DNA of 64,000 nt from Amborella trichopoda (taxonomy: Eukaryota; Streptophyta; Magnoliopsida; Amborellales; Amborellaceae): assembly GCF_000471905.2 (NCBI RefSeq), contig NW_006496477.1:598026-662025 (forward strand), read 5' to 3'. The position numbers were made by a program, and so were the translations under genes. Below the pieces are notes generated by a model. The model ran no database searches. It saw only the letters and a program-made list of their open reading frames with translations, and was not told the DNA's origin. The stretch's first letter is position 1, and the number at the start of each line of letters is the position of its first letter. This document shows positions 40,074 to 55,000 of the stretch, piece after piece.

Positions 40074-43000
40074 TTTTTCCTCTCTCCTTTTCTTGATATG
40101 TTCCCAATTTATTCATTTTAAGGAAAGTATCCCTAGAATTCACCAATTTCTACTAGTCACAACAGCCATGCCATGTTAAGAGATATCGAGCAGGAATGGC
40201 CATCTCTATCAAGAAATTTCTAAAGATCAAGATAGCCGAAAAGTAAATAGGACAACCACTATAAAAAAAAATTCAGTGATCATTGGATACACTCAATCAT
40301 GCAGGATTGGCAGTGAAATAAAACCAAGTGGCCCAGTTCCTAACGAATGTGTTAAAGGCTTGGTTGGCTATATTAAAAGTACAAGGTTAGAAAAGTTCCA
40401 GGTAGATTCAGGTATCATATATTGAGTAGAAGTGGATGAAGGCCTAAAGGAGGCAGGACTTAGCCTGAGTCAGCAGAGGAGGATTTGGTGAAATTAAGGT
40501 AAAGTTTAGGCTATGATGAAAGGGTTCGATGGAGGTTAAAGTAGCTGAAATTTAACAATACACCAACACACAAGGATGAAAGGATGGCATCTGGAGTTGG
40601 TTTTAGAATAGAAGATGGAAGGTATATGGATCGAGTTCGTTAGGAACTGGTTTTCCTAGGGACCTAGGGTTTAAAAGATCTTTGAGATGATGAAGGTAGG
40701 ATTTTCTTAGGTTTTGGTACGGCGGCAGATAGAATGAGAGAAAAGAGAAAGGATGGAGAAAAAAAAGCCTAGCTTGTATAAGGAGTCGATACCTTATGCA
40801 AATTACAAGACTTAGAATTGTATTGGCATCAACAAGAACCCAACCCAGGGACCTTATGCAAAGTACAAAACTTATTTGTATTGGCATCAACAAGAACCCA
40901 ACCTAGGGCTCATAGAATCAATACCATGAAAAAGAAGTGTCAACAACTCAAGATGGAATCAACACCATTATTCAAAATCAAATTCTATCCTCAACTCAAT
41001 CTCCTCAATTATCAGCCTTGGGCCTACATTTACAAGGAAAGAAACCTCTTATCTTTATTGTCACAAAAAAAAAACCTCTTATCTTTATTGTCACAAAAAA
41101 AAAACCTCTTATCTTGCTTAACTTGGAAGCTAGGCAATCCCTAAAATTTTCCTAAATCTACCACCTACAATATCAAGGAACTACATCCTCTAAAATTTTA
41201 GGAGACTAGCCCTCTAACAAGATTAGGAAGCATACATATTATAGAGCAATTCTAACAAAAACTAAATTACTTAGGAAGCATACATATTATAAAGCAATTC
41301 TAACAAAAACTAAATTACTTAGGAAGCATACATATTATAGAGCAATTCTAACAAAAACTAAATTACTAAAATAAAATCTAAATCAAACTTTCTTATTTAG
41401 TTCTAAAATTCGTAATGAAAATTTTCAGCCGTCTTTCAACCACGATTTGAGGCCCGAAACATTCAAGTTAGAAAAAAAAACCTTGAGACCATAGATCTTA
41501 AAGGAACTTTCGATTTGAGATTTCAATTACCCAAAGGGACGTCCTAGTGAAAATTCATGCCTTTCAACAAGCAATCAGCCTCAAGCAGAATCATCCCTCA
41601 AACCACAGCAAAGGAGTCTCTTAAAAAACAAAATTACACAAGACAAATGGGTTTCAGTTTATCATTGTCATCCACCACCATCCAGCTCAGAGTCTCATTT
41701 ACACAAGGGATCACATTCTTTCCCCGCATAGAAGCACCAAACGTCCATCAGGGTTTCAATCAAACTGAGAGAACTACACTATCCACATCCACGCCCATAA
41801 CTGAGAAATTGGCAAAAATCAAGATGCACCCTATGAAACCGTCACAATGGTAAGCCCTCTGTTACCGTATCAATCCTTGGCATCCCTCTTCATAAGATTT
41901 TCCAACATGAAGCACGAGCAACCATCATTATTAACAAGAATCATGCCAATTAATTCAGCATCCCTTTTCAAATATTACCAAAGTAATGTACATAGGATGG
42001 GGCCCCAACACCTCCCCCAGGAACAACAAGGATGAACCCAAAAATATTGGATGAAGGATATACTTCCTCTTGGTGCAAGCTATTAACAATTTTCAAAATG
42101 GAACTTGCAATGTCAAAATATATATCTAACAGCTGTCATCCGAGGCCTAATCAGTGCGACGAAAGGACAGCTGCATGGAACTTTCTCCAAACACCACTCG
42201 TAGATACCCAGAACATACATAATGTCTAAGCAATCAGTTACAATAACAGGGAAGAGTGTGAACTTAATCTGAAATGCAAGTTCATTGCTTTTTCTATTGG
42301 AGTACATGATATCAATCAAAAGAAAATATTGTAAGTGAAATTTAACATAATAATTAACTTTCATCCGAAAAAGAGAACATTTTAAGGGTTTGTGTTTTTT
42401 GTATCAACAAATATACTCAAAGCATCATGTTACAACTAATCAGGAAGCAAAGCTACATCCCCACAGATAAATACACTTAAACCAACAAACCACTATGGCT
42501 GAAATTATTAACAAGCCATAGAGAAGACAATAGGACCCAATAATTACTCATTATAACAGAGGGAAGCTCCATGGGATGCCAGACAAGAATGAGATGAAGA
42601 AAAGTAATGAAATTGTAATCAATTTCACCAACTTCATACATATAAATATGAGTATTTTACTGCCATTCAAGTACAAATTACCTTTCCAGTGACCCCTACT
42701 TCCTCGAAATTGCATCCTTGGTCAGCACAATTGGGTAAGTTAACAGCTTCTTGAATATTTATACTGTCAACAGATGGGTTCTCACCCATTTCATCAATCA
42801 ATATCTCCCTGCCCTTCTTCTGTAAAAATATCCCATCAGACATGCATCTCTGGTCAATATCACACTCACAGCAATTTGCTGCTGCATAATTATATCAAAC
42901 CATGAATAATGGACAAGCACACGATTTGAATCACCAAAATTCGATACCTTAGCCCTTGTTGAAACAGCAGGATCGCCTTCAACATTTGAACTTTGGACAG

Positions 43001-46000
43001 TACTGCCCATCTTGCATAGCCAATCAAAAACTTTCATCTCCAACACTGGGTATAAGGCACCATTCTCACCCTGAAATACAGCATTTCAAAGGAGAATATA
43101 AGAAAATTTCACAAATATAGAATAGCTTCCACAAATATAGAATAGCATCATAACATTTCTGAAGCATTGCCGAAAACAAGAGGGAAAAATACAGTGAGCA
43201 AGAACACCTGAAGCAGAGCAGCAAGCGAATCAGATGACACACCCATCTCTGATGCAACATCTTTTAGGCTTATATTTATGTGATTAATCAACTGCACATC
43301 TAACACAAGTCTTAGGAGCATGTGTAGACACTTAAGAGAAAACCTTTCCAAATTTATGAGGAACTTGCAACAATTCAAACTTAATAATCAAAAAGAAAAA
43401 TTGCAATAGCACAGGAAATCTATTCCTCACAGTACCTTCTTAAATGATAAAACAAGATTGTGTGAATCTGAGACATCAATATCCCCCAAGTTATTTCTTG
43501 CAAGATCTCTAGATGAATAAGGACAAATGCTTGCCTACAAAAAAACCAAAAATCGATATCTGCTACGAAACAGAATTTCAAATCTCAAATGGTATTGGAT
43601 TTTTACTCACTTTGTCTGAGCTTGCAGTTGGAATTCCATCCTGGAGTCCACCCTTTCTCTTTACTGCCTTTAGTTTACGCTCTGTTTTCGACTTCTGCAG
43701 TCGATTTTCTGGCAAGAACTTAGCCACTGAAGAATTTGATCCAGCATCAAACAAATTGTTTTCTGCTTGCAGGGCCACAAAATCTTGAGAAGAGTGCTTT
43801 GAGCAAAAGGCCCACAATTCAACCTACAGTGATTCATGAAAAATTTGCGTAAAATCAAATTAGACACTAAGGATAATCTAAAAACTAGTATCTACAATTG
43901 CACAGGAAGTCTTACATTGCCACCTCTAGTCTTTCTCCAAATCTCCATTCTGTATCTTGCTTCTCTTGCACATAGGGGATGAAAAGATGTTTTACACATT
44001 CCTGAAATACCAAGCAAAAAAGCAGCAACACGAACAAATTACCATACAGCACATTTTATGACCAAAAGGCCATTAAGAAGCGTGTTTCAAAGAAATAAAT
44101 GATTTAAGAACATCGAGAAGACTACAAAAAGACCAAATTTACAGACCACGGCATTACAAAGACAATGTATCTGTCATCAATTGAACGACACACATTCCCA
44201 ACTAGCTATTCCAAGAATCAATGGCCAGCAAATGGACTGATTAGCAAGCAGAATACTTAAAGAGTAGGGAACCATAAAGAAATTATTTAAGCTAGAAAAC
44301 CCTGACGGTCCGTCACTATGCCACCAACTCCTGCTGGTAGCGGGTTAGAGCTTCCATTAAAGTTAAGCTTCCAAACCCCACTTGGGCACGGGCACCCAGG
44401 TCATAAGCCAAAAGAACCCCACATTGTGTGTCTCAATGACCACATCCCATACATGACAGAGGTTGAGAGCACTACAGCATATCAACTGAGTATGGAGGGT
44501 TTCCCCGAGGGTTTCCCCATGAGACTTGTTCCATTCTGATCTGCTCCTCCAAGGTAGAAGACTTCAACTGTTATCCTCAAAGATGCATCTTTTCCATCCT
44601 TCCAGATTCTCCAATGATTACAAGGGGCAAATCGTCTAATGAATCCTTGTTACAAAATCCTTCTCAAATATCCCAGAAGTATCACCCTGCAAGAAGGGAA
44701 GCCACTACTTCTCAAAAAAAAAGAAGGGAAGCCACTATTTGTGGATACCACCCATGAACATCCCCAAACAAACAAAGAACTCCAAATCCTCCTAGCAAAA
44801 AGACAATGAAGAAACAAATGGTCAATTGTCTCTTTCACTGCCAGCAAAGAAGACAGATATTGGGAAAATGGAATGCACTTTTTTATCCTTTCTATTAGTA
44901 ATGAAATTAATAATGCCGCAAGTAGTAACGGGTAAATGCCGCAAGTAGTAACGGGTAACAATGTTTGTCTAAGGGAAGCTAGAGATCCCCAAGCACTAGA
45001 GTAACATAAAAAAGTTTTGACCTGCCAAGCAAAATCCTAGATAAAGATCTCACAAACCATCAGTGATCAAGACAAGAGTAACCTATCAACCCTTGGCACA
45101 GTCATATACTTATTTTAGATGATATTAGCTGTTAGACAAAGATGTCTGAAAGAGAATCTGTGATGTTTCTATTTCATTTCATTATTTCAAAGAAAGTTAA
45201 ATATGAGAAAAATATCAAAATCTTGGGGCATGTATATTTGCAAGCACTTCATGATATTCATTGAATCTAAATGTATAATCATGCTCCCATTTGTTTCACA
45301 ACTGCCGCAAATAAGGCTCTAAATGCATGTGACATCTTTTTAGAAAAAGAAAAAAGTAGTTTTTGAACTTTGTCGCGTTTAATGCTTGTCGAAATCTTCT
45401 TCTTTTTTAAGGAAGAGCTCTTTGTATTTAAACAAACTTGGGATGTTCAGATCGCATGCAGCAGTAAATGATCAAATCCGTGGCATGCCTACATGTGATT
45501 ATGATGTGTACAAAATTGTATCAACATATATCCTTAGGATGAAGGATTGTAATCATAAAATTGGGTCTTGAGGCACTATCTTTTGCAAGAGAGCCAGCAA
45601 AAGCACTTGCCTGTAGCCATGAATGTGGGAATGGCACATGTAATGATGGGAAAATCTCAAAAATCTGGTTGAAAGAAGGTTCCAATGTCCCATGGCAGGG
45701 GATCTTTTGCCCCAATATATGACATTTTGGAGTCTCTTACGATCAATAATGAGGTACCCCAGCTTCTATCACACAGAACCCAAGCCTTAGCAAAAGTAGA
45801 GGTTGCAAGACCAATTGCACTAAGTCGATTTAGTTCCAGCCAAACTTTTCTGAAGATGCCCCCAATTCTTGCCAGTCCTGGGTTATCGAGGGAACTACCA
45901 CCAAATTTGAGCTTAATAACGCAGGGATCAGATGGATCCAATGGGTAGACCTAGAGATTTCCATTGTTCTCAACCATTAAAAAATTCTTCCGTTGTCGTG

Positions 46001-49000
46001 CAAAATCCAACAAGGTATAGCCCCAAACTCCTCATGATTTCATGCATAGAGAGTCACAACGAATTCAATATGTTCCATGATTGTGTTTATGTGGATTTCT
46101 TGACTCTGAAAAAACTCACTATTGTGCTCCAACCAGATGCCTCAGATGGTTGCCAAAATGAAGGCATGGTCTAGTAAGTGACCCAAAGAGGGATATGAAG
46201 GTCAGAAGTAGAAGAAAAGTTGTTAAACTGTTTCAGGCATCAGCCATTCCCAATGGAATAGATTGAAGATGAACATATTTGGGTGGCCGCTTTACAGTGA
46301 ATGACTAGGTGATTGATGACATTCCCTTTGCACATGGCACACCAATTGGGTTACAGGGATTCCCCTCCTCTGAATCCAACCAAGAGTGAGAGCCTTTTTG
46401 GAGATTACTGGCAAGGTGAAGGTCTGGAATTTAGGAGAAGCCGGTCACGGTCGTTCAGATTGAGGTTTTTTCTTTCTTTTTTTTTTTTTTTTTTCTTTTT
46501 TTTCTTTTTGTTTTTTCTTTTTTTTTTTTTTTTTTAAGGGAGATAAGTTGGATTGAGGGTGTTTTTTGGATTGAGAGTGTTTTTTGGATTGACCGTGGTT
46601 TAGTGTTGTAGAAGAAGGATACCAAGAACACACCTGAGGAAGCAGAGCACCACACCATTTTATCCATTTCCGCATGCAAATCAAACAATGAATTGAGCAG
46701 TCCCAGCAACGCTACCAAGTTCGAAGTCTCAGAATCTTCGCAGGTTTCTCCTGATGTGTGGGGTGCGAATCGTTTGAGCCCTCATCATTTCATAAGAGCG
46801 AGAGATGGTCACATTCCGAACTGTGCCATGTGAAACAAGTTCAGCAAAGCATTTTACAGGAATCCTTCACCTAACCAAATATTCTTTGAGAACCCGATCC
46901 AATCCCCCATTTCCGCAGTGAATCAAATCCTACAAGAGGAAGCAAGGGAGGCTTCTGCTATCCCTTACCAAGCATCTAAGGCTCCGGTCTACTGATTCTT
47001 TAGGTGCCAGTCTGAGTCATCAGAACCACATATGACCCCATGCTGTCACAGATGGCCTTCTTAGGGGGCAAGGTCGCCACCACCACTTGCCTCGGAGTGT
47101 TGTGTTGCAATCTTTGATGCTAGTGACATCCCCAGCTCTTTTGGTTCACAAATGATGTCCCACCTAACCAGGTGGAATCTGGGTGCTCCTATAGCATCAC
47201 ACTAGAGGGAATCCCTCATAAGACATTCGAGCTTATTTGTAATGTATCTCTGGCATAGATAGTGACATCCCAAAACCAGAATGCTTGAAAGGGTGGATTT
47301 GATCAGGGTGAGAATCTACATTTGCATGCATTCAATCTTTCAAGCATCAGGATTAAATTGTCCCATTGGAATTCTCTAGTTCCACCTGCACAAAAAGGGA
47401 TGCCCAGATATTTATTGGGTAATGCATCCATGCCACAACTCATCCTTTTGACTAGCACTTGGTATCTATTAATGGTGAGTGATACACACCCTTATGAGTT
47501 TCGTTTTGGCCATGTCGATTTTCAAATCCATGGTGACCTCAACCATAGGTAAAATCAGAGGTTGTCGACTTGCCTTTTTCACAGAAGATGAGCATGTCAT
47601 CTGCGTATCGGAGGTGGGCAATCGGAGGTCCTTTTGAGAAGTGGAAAAGTCATGAAGCCGAATTTGGTTGTACAAGAATTGGTGATAGACGTTTTAAAGA
47701 ATTTTTCTATTATAGCAACATGGGGGATAAAGGGTCTCATTCGCAGTGACACCTCAAAGAAGTAAAGAATCCTTGAGGACTTCCATTTATGAGAAATGGA
47801 GGTGGGGGAAAGAGACGCACCACATAACCAAGGATCTCCATTTCTAGCCGAAGCCCATTAAAGTCAACCATGGTCTAGAATCTATCATTCAACATGATCA
47901 TATGACTTCCCCATGCCGAGCATTAGAATTAGGCCAGGGTTTTCCGAACGGTGCCTCACATGGATGCACTCCCTGGCTACCAAAGCTCCATTCGAGATTT
48001 GGAGGTCTAGAATGAAAGCTCATTGGGGTGGTGAATGACATGGTTCAGGATCTCCTGCAGTCAACGAGCAAATAAGACCTTGTATGAGTTGTTCACTAGG
48101 CTTATTGGCCTAAAATCTTTCAGCTCTTCTGCATTTTCTTTGGCGCCAGAGCTATGAAAATTTCATCTGCCAGTGGATGATATAACTACGAAAAAACCCA
48201 AAAAACATTGCAAGGACATCTAATGCTAGGCAATACCAGAAAGTGGAATTGAGATAGAAAATCCATCTGGGCTAGACGCTTTGTCATGAACTAGTTCAAG
48301 AACAAATCTTCAGGTAGGCTCTAACCACTCGACGCTCTACAGTGTTAAGGTTTGGAAATTCGGATTTGGATCTTCACCCTAGCCTGATCATGGTTAGTAT
48401 ATAGGTTCTTGAAGTAATCTGATGATTTGGTTGACTTCTTGTGACTCGTCGTAAGTGTGTGGCTCTTCTTGATGTGAAGAACAGTGTTATTCCTTCAGCA
48501 GTTTGTTGTCTTTATGGAAGAAAGGCTGTATTACAGTCACCCTCTTTAAGCCACTTATTCCTTGAGGGCTGATGCTAGAAAATCTCCTCCTATTATTCTC
48601 CACACTCTTTCCCTTCGCTGTAGATCCCTAGCTTCTTTGATCAATTGTGAATTGGTTTGATTTTGCTGAGTAGCCAAACTTGACCTGGGCAATACACCCA
48701 TGCGGCCCCTAAGATTGAAACCTTCTTAAACGATATATACGCAGACATGAGGTTCATTTATTGGTGACAAACGATATATGCCAAGAGACAAAGAGTATGG
48801 GATAGGTTGAGGAGATACTTTCCCTGATTCATAAAGTCAGGGAAAGTGTCTCCTCTGACTAACTGAAGTTCGAGACTTCGACTAGTGACTCCCAAATGTG
48901 TATCGAGCTAACATCAGCTGGACGTATTTCTTCATGGCACTTTTTCTAAGGAGATCTATATGGAGTCACAACCTGAAGATTTCAATTATCTGACCTTGGT

Positions 49001-52000
49001 ATGTAAGCTTAGTATGTCATTCAAATGCCATGAGCTTGGCTTGAGCACTATCATGGGACTATTCTCAAGGGGGATCTATCTCGTCAGTCAATTAAAACGG
49101 ATCTCAAGTTGAGAAACTTCATCCAAGTCAAATTGACTAGCTTGGGATCTACCTAACAATTCACTTCATAACATTTTTTATGCTTAAGTTAAGAACAAAT
49201 TCATGGTGTTTCCACTGCAGTGGCATTGTGTTGTGCCCTATGCAATGAGCTGGCTCTATTCCGTAATGGACAATTTATTTTTTTATTTCTTCACACAAAA
49301 TTTCACAAACTCAGCAAGTTTCTCCAAGTTCACTGTTCCACTCAGTAAGTCCACATATTCCCCACAATGTCGGCCACCAACTTCGAGTTTTTGACACTGA
49401 TCGCAAGGTAGAATCTAATCCATTTGTATAACAATCTGCAAGGAGGACGGCAGTCTAACTAATATATGTTAATGACATTGTAATCAGAAAAGTTTGTGGT
49501 GGAATAAGATCTCATGTTAAGAAACCTCAGAAAGGGCTATGTCAACTTGTTTAGGCATTTTGGGACAAACATAAAGAGGTCTCAAACCCCCAACCACCCT
49601 AACCCCAACCAATAGTTGTCTACCAGTGAGCCTGAGCCCAAAGGACATTTTAAGAACCTTCAATAAGAGCAATTATAAAACAAGGCTATGGGATTGCTGC
49701 ATTTTCAAAGGGCTTGAGACCACTAGCTCAAAAGGCACGGGATATTAATGTCATTCCCACAATTATTTAAAGAATCTCATTATTTTTCGAAAGGATTCAA
49801 GATCGCATTTGCAAGTGAATATCATAAATATCAAGTCCATTGGCATTAAGAATAGGACTTGGGCCTGTGGAGTTAGCAGTTGACATCAAGAAATGCTACA
49901 TCCCAAGTTCCATTCCTACCACTAATGAACTACCCAAAAAAAAAAACAGTCTGTTGGCATTCCCACTGAATAGAATACTTGACCATCAACTTCTTATGAA
50001 GCTTTACTCTTTGATCCTATTTCGTATCAGAAATTAATTTTGACTGTTTTTCTTTTACCATTCTTAGGCCCCACATAACTCATGCAGCTCAGTCTACAAG
50101 TCAGTCGGTTCAGCTCCCCAAGTCAAAATATAGGGTTGCACTTCATGGTCTAACAAAAATTATTTGTTCTACACCAAGAAATTGCCAAACTTTAGTTAGA
50201 TACAGAACTTTGAAATTCAAAATTTTGAAATTCTAAATAAAAGTTTATTGCCTTTCTATATATCTGAATTACATATCCTACTATTTCGTGTTTCCTTCTA
50301 CGTTTATCTTGTATTTGTTTGACTGTCAACCCATATTTCAGAATTTCCATAGATTAGATACTTTTAATGCATTGTTGAAGAATTTCCATAGATTAGATAC
50401 TTTTAATGCATTGTTGACGAAATAAGAATGCATATGAAAGTTGAAACCAAGTTTCTCTCAAGCATTTCATTGAACAATTTTCAAGCCAAGGCCATATTAC
50501 CAAGCATGAGCACCCAACAATAATGGCCATCCAAAAAACCTAGAAGTTTCACAGTTATTCTATCAAACACTTTACAAACAAATTGTATATCAAAATATTT
50601 ACCAAACAAACAATTTCCTGCACGATTTCTCATCGTTTCAGAGGTAAAGTTTCTCTGAAACTTTCTTTTGAAGAGAAGAATTTAGTAACCGTAAAGTAAA
50701 ACTTGGCTATTCAAATTCATTGAAAGAGATTTTCAGGAAAATCATTTGTTTCTTTTTCTCCTTGCAAATTTCAGGGAAAAAAATTTTACAGCTTCCTTCG
50801 AAGGTAAACTTCCTTCAAAAAATCGACTCAGTTACAATCAAATGTTCACTGAAACTCGCTTCAGTTCTGAAAGCTTCTCCTATTTCTTGAAGTCCACTGC
50901 CTTTTCTTGCTGGAAAAGGGAGTATTGCAGCAATTTTTCTTGTGTCCCTGCAATAACTCCTTTGTAACTTCCTCTAAAGCTTTTGAGACTAAGATCTCTC
51001 TACTTAATACTCAAACATTATTTTTTTTTGTTCTATTCATATATTATTCCATATCACAATTTTTTAATTGTTTTTATGTAGCCATCAGTTCAGTTGAACC
51101 TTCCAATTGTTGATTTTCTGTGTAAAATTTTTCTGGAACTTCTCCTTGAATTGGGATTCCAAAATTTGAAAATATAGTTCTTTACAGGAAGAAATTCCAG
51201 GGAGAGAGGGAGAGTGAGTGGGTCTAAGAACTCAACTAAATGAAGAATATAGGTTTATACAGAGTTGAAAGCACAAGAGACTAAAAAAGAGAACTAGCAG
51301 AGAGAGAAAACATCTATCCTTTATAAGAATGGTTGGTAGCGAGAGGTGTAGACAAAAATCTCTCACGTTAATATACAGTTGGACATGAGAGAAGATGAGA
51401 GAGAGAATATTCTTTTGTTTGAAATGTCGGGGAGACTAAGAGAGAAAAAGGAGGGAAAATATTGGTTCTGTTCATTCTAGCAGCCCTAGAGACAAACTTA
51501 GATGGCCATGGCCAAACCCTTCTTATTGCAAAACCCAGGTTTCCAGCTTCATCAAACCTTTCTCTGTGTTGAAGGCTTACGTATCATACAAATAGAAGAT
51601 GGCACATAGATTAAAGGCTTCTGTGTACGGGGTTTTCTTATTATGACAAAAAGAGAGGCACCACACATAGAGAAAGAGAGATGTGGAAAATAGCAGAAGG
51701 ATAGAGAAGAAGAGCATAGCTGAGATAGAGGGGATCTTGGCTCAGTATTTGGGTTTCTTTTCTGCTACACACACAGAAATGGTTGAGTCCTGCAAGATTT
51801 GATAACAGAAAGCCATCCGCCACAAGATTATTTTTTCATGATCAACAAAAATTCAAGTCTGATTTATTTTTTGGTGATCTTCATTTTGGGCCCTCGTCAT
51901 GGAATTAAGTGATATAGGCTTGGACTAACAAACATGGTTTCCATATTTTAGGACTAATTTTTTTTTAGATTGCTCAATATCCTGAAAATTTAAGAATATT

Positions 52001-55000
52001 GAGCACAACAAAACATGCAGTTAACTGCCTGTGTAAAGGTTGGGCATCCAATAACTTGCATATCTACTAGGTATTGTATTTTTATTGGTGATTGTTTGAT
52101 TTCTTTCTTTCTTCCTTTTTTTTTTTTAATGTGTTCACAGTTGTTTGATTTCTTACTGCTTACCGCTTTGATTTATTAAGGCAATCTATCAGAGGCAATA
52201 TTATTCCAAAAGCAGTATTTATACAAACTATTTAGTTAGCTACAGAAGCTTCTTTCATATCACAACATCAAGATTATGTTCTACCACTTACATCATGACA
52301 ATATCAGCATTAAATTAATTGCCTCCAATCAAGTCTTTCATGATAAGAAAAGCATTTTGAGGTTGATTATCTTTCCAGTAGATAGATTGACGCGAGGCAT
52401 CATTTCCCTTCCATGTGTTCCATTTGAATATGGAAATGCCTACAATCAAGTATGTCATAGTGAAATACAGCATATTGGGGTGGATTGCCATTCTATAAGA
52501 GAAATGTTGACACCAGGTTCTCACATCCCATTGATATCTTTTGTCAAAAGATCATCTTCCATACATGGCTATCAAATTGCCGCTTGTCAACAATAATGCG
52601 CTAGTTTAAAGAGGGCTAGTGGAATATATCTATGCTCATCAAGGACATATGTGTTACTTGGACAATGTTAGTGCATTCTATCTGTTAGTGTATACGAATC
52701 TGGATATGTTAGCAATGGCACTTCTCTCATTTACAACCCAAAGACCATTACAACTGATTAATTTATCATTCAAATAATGAAAATCCGATTTCCCTATACA
52801 CCCATACCCTCCATGAGTGGTTGCATGCTAACTTTCCTGTACAGTACAAACTAAATGGAGTCAAAAACCCAAAGCTTAAGAAATTCTCCCCCAATAAAAA
52901 TTCAAAGACAATAGAGAAAGAAGATACACCATTGTCATTCTCACAGCAAATTCCATACCATTATCACTGTGCAAACTTAAGGTTCCATTTTCAGAATGAA
53001 CAAAGACCAACCCAGATCATCTATCCTTTTGCTTTCACTCATCCAAACATATTTGAGTCCTCCATAAAGTATTAGGTTTCAACACTCTACTCGCCACACT
53101 CCCCAAAAAACAGTACATCTCTGTAAAACCCATTTTGCAAGAAAAGACCTGGCACACAACCTTAGATCCGTACTTTGAAGAATCCCATCATATATGGAGT
53201 TGCAAACCAACTCTCAACTGACCAGGTGCTTCCTCTTGACTGCCCACGCACCAAGCACAATAAGAGCTCTGTAAGATTAACAGTTATCACACTCATATAT
53301 AACTCAAACGAAGTGCGATACAGTGTCAACCTCTAATGTTGAAACAACAACAATAGTGATCAAAACAGTTTGATACCAAATAAAGCATTAGGCCACAAAG
53401 CAAAAGGTGGCATTCTAAAGTTAGGAATTGAAGCCCAACTAATCAGTCTTACCCAAGTCTTCACCAACTACTACACATCTACATCTATACCAAGCCCTGA
53501 GTTAAGCAATGTCAGATTCAGATAGATATTGAAACTAGTCAGTTTTCCAAAAGGATCATAGACGTCAAATTTTTTGGCCAGATACTGCTGTAGATTTATT
53601 CACATTTAGCAAAACAATGCTCTTATATTTAAATAATAAAAATTAAGTAGCAAATGAGATCATAGCTCAATAGTAAATTGAATGGTTTTAACTCAAAAGG
53701 TCACAGGTTCAAGCCCATAATACATCACTCTGTTTCAGCATGCTTCCCCCCTCAAGGTGTGTTGACATGTGTCTTAAGTATCAACACATGTCAACATCTG
53801 ACATCAATGATGATCCCAAGTGGCGTGGTCACACTAGAGCTGAAAACAAGTTTCAAATTGGGTCTCCCTTCTAGTGTATCAAAACACGCTAGGCGGGTCC
53901 TAGGTCGGCGCCCAGAACCTGGGCAGCTGCCCAGTTGAAAAAAAAGTAAAAATCCCAATATATACTATATTCCAAGTTGAAAAAAAAAAAAAAAAGAAAA
54001 GATGGAGGTCGAGAAGAGAATTTTGATAATCCATATTGTTAAAACAATAAACTGTAAAACCCTACAAGTGTAGGATATAAAAGTCAACACTCAACACAAC
54101 AGAAATATACAGAAATTTAGAAAATATACAATCTAACAAAAGTCAACACACATGACTCAACACAACAGTCAACAGACTCAACACTCAGCACCAAGAGGCA
54201 AGAGTCTTCATTTATCATCATCATTATCATCATCAGAAGGAATATCAATAAGGCAAGCCTCATCATATGCATCAGAGTCGAGGCCATCATCATCAGAGTC
54301 ATCTCCCTCTTCAATATAACGCTCGTCCTCTTCTGTTTCTTCTGAATCTGCCTCTTCTTCCTCCTCGTCTTCTACATTCCTCTTATTCTGTGCATGTGAG
54401 GCCCTAGGAGTCTTGGCTGCTCTACCCTTTTTTTTGTGCTTCTCTGAACTCAACTATTGTATAATTTCCTCTTTGGTAGCCTCAAAAACATTTTTACACA
54501 GGGCAACATCCCCCGTCATACTGGCAAGGCATTTTTTAAACCAGTAAATGCCCCCATTAGTATCCTTTCCACAATAATTACATTTAATATGATTTTTATC
54601 ACTTGGATTATAACCATACTTCCAACCATAATCATCACTCCAACTAGAAACTGGAGAAGATACTTCCATAGGACAAGGCTTCTTTTCATCTTTTTTTGGT
54701 TCTTCAAAGTTCAGAAGATGTCTAATCTTATCTCAAACTGCTTCAAGAACCTAAGAAGCAACATTACCTCTAACACCAGGAAGGTGTTTTTTTAATCAAC
54801 TAATACCCCCATTGGTATCTTTTTTACAAAAAATACACCTTATACAATTTTTATCATTTGGTGTTAGGTTGTACCCATACTTCCAACCCGGATCACTTTT
54901 TCTAAGAGTTGCAGAAATAGATCTGTTACAAGGATTTTGTTCTTGTTTTTGTTTTCCATAACTTAAAAATTGCTTAATCTCCACCTTGCTAGCTTCAGAA

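Larger units (their letters stand above)
48701..53880. other. Intron 1, mostly unique AT-rich
   Basis: No protein remains recognised. A hairpin at 48809-48855 and a tandem pair at 50340-50417 are listed separately. GAGAGA-rich patches at 51190-51450. Confidence 0.4.

Noticed and set aside
41557..42229. Three consecutive plus-strand frames of 60-98 codons
   Set aside because: No family resemblance, unrelated frames, inside intron 7 on the opposite strand.
42825..42900. Cys-rich extension upstream of exon 7 (NCCECDIDQRC)
   Set aside because: Attractive as a zinc-like segment, but it cannot be joined to exon 6 in phase with a realistic intron; the shorter exon 7 fits.
54117..54314. Met-rich minus frame MKREMTLMMM
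   Set aside because: Frame-shifted reading of the GAT-rich acidic tail of the BED-array gene.
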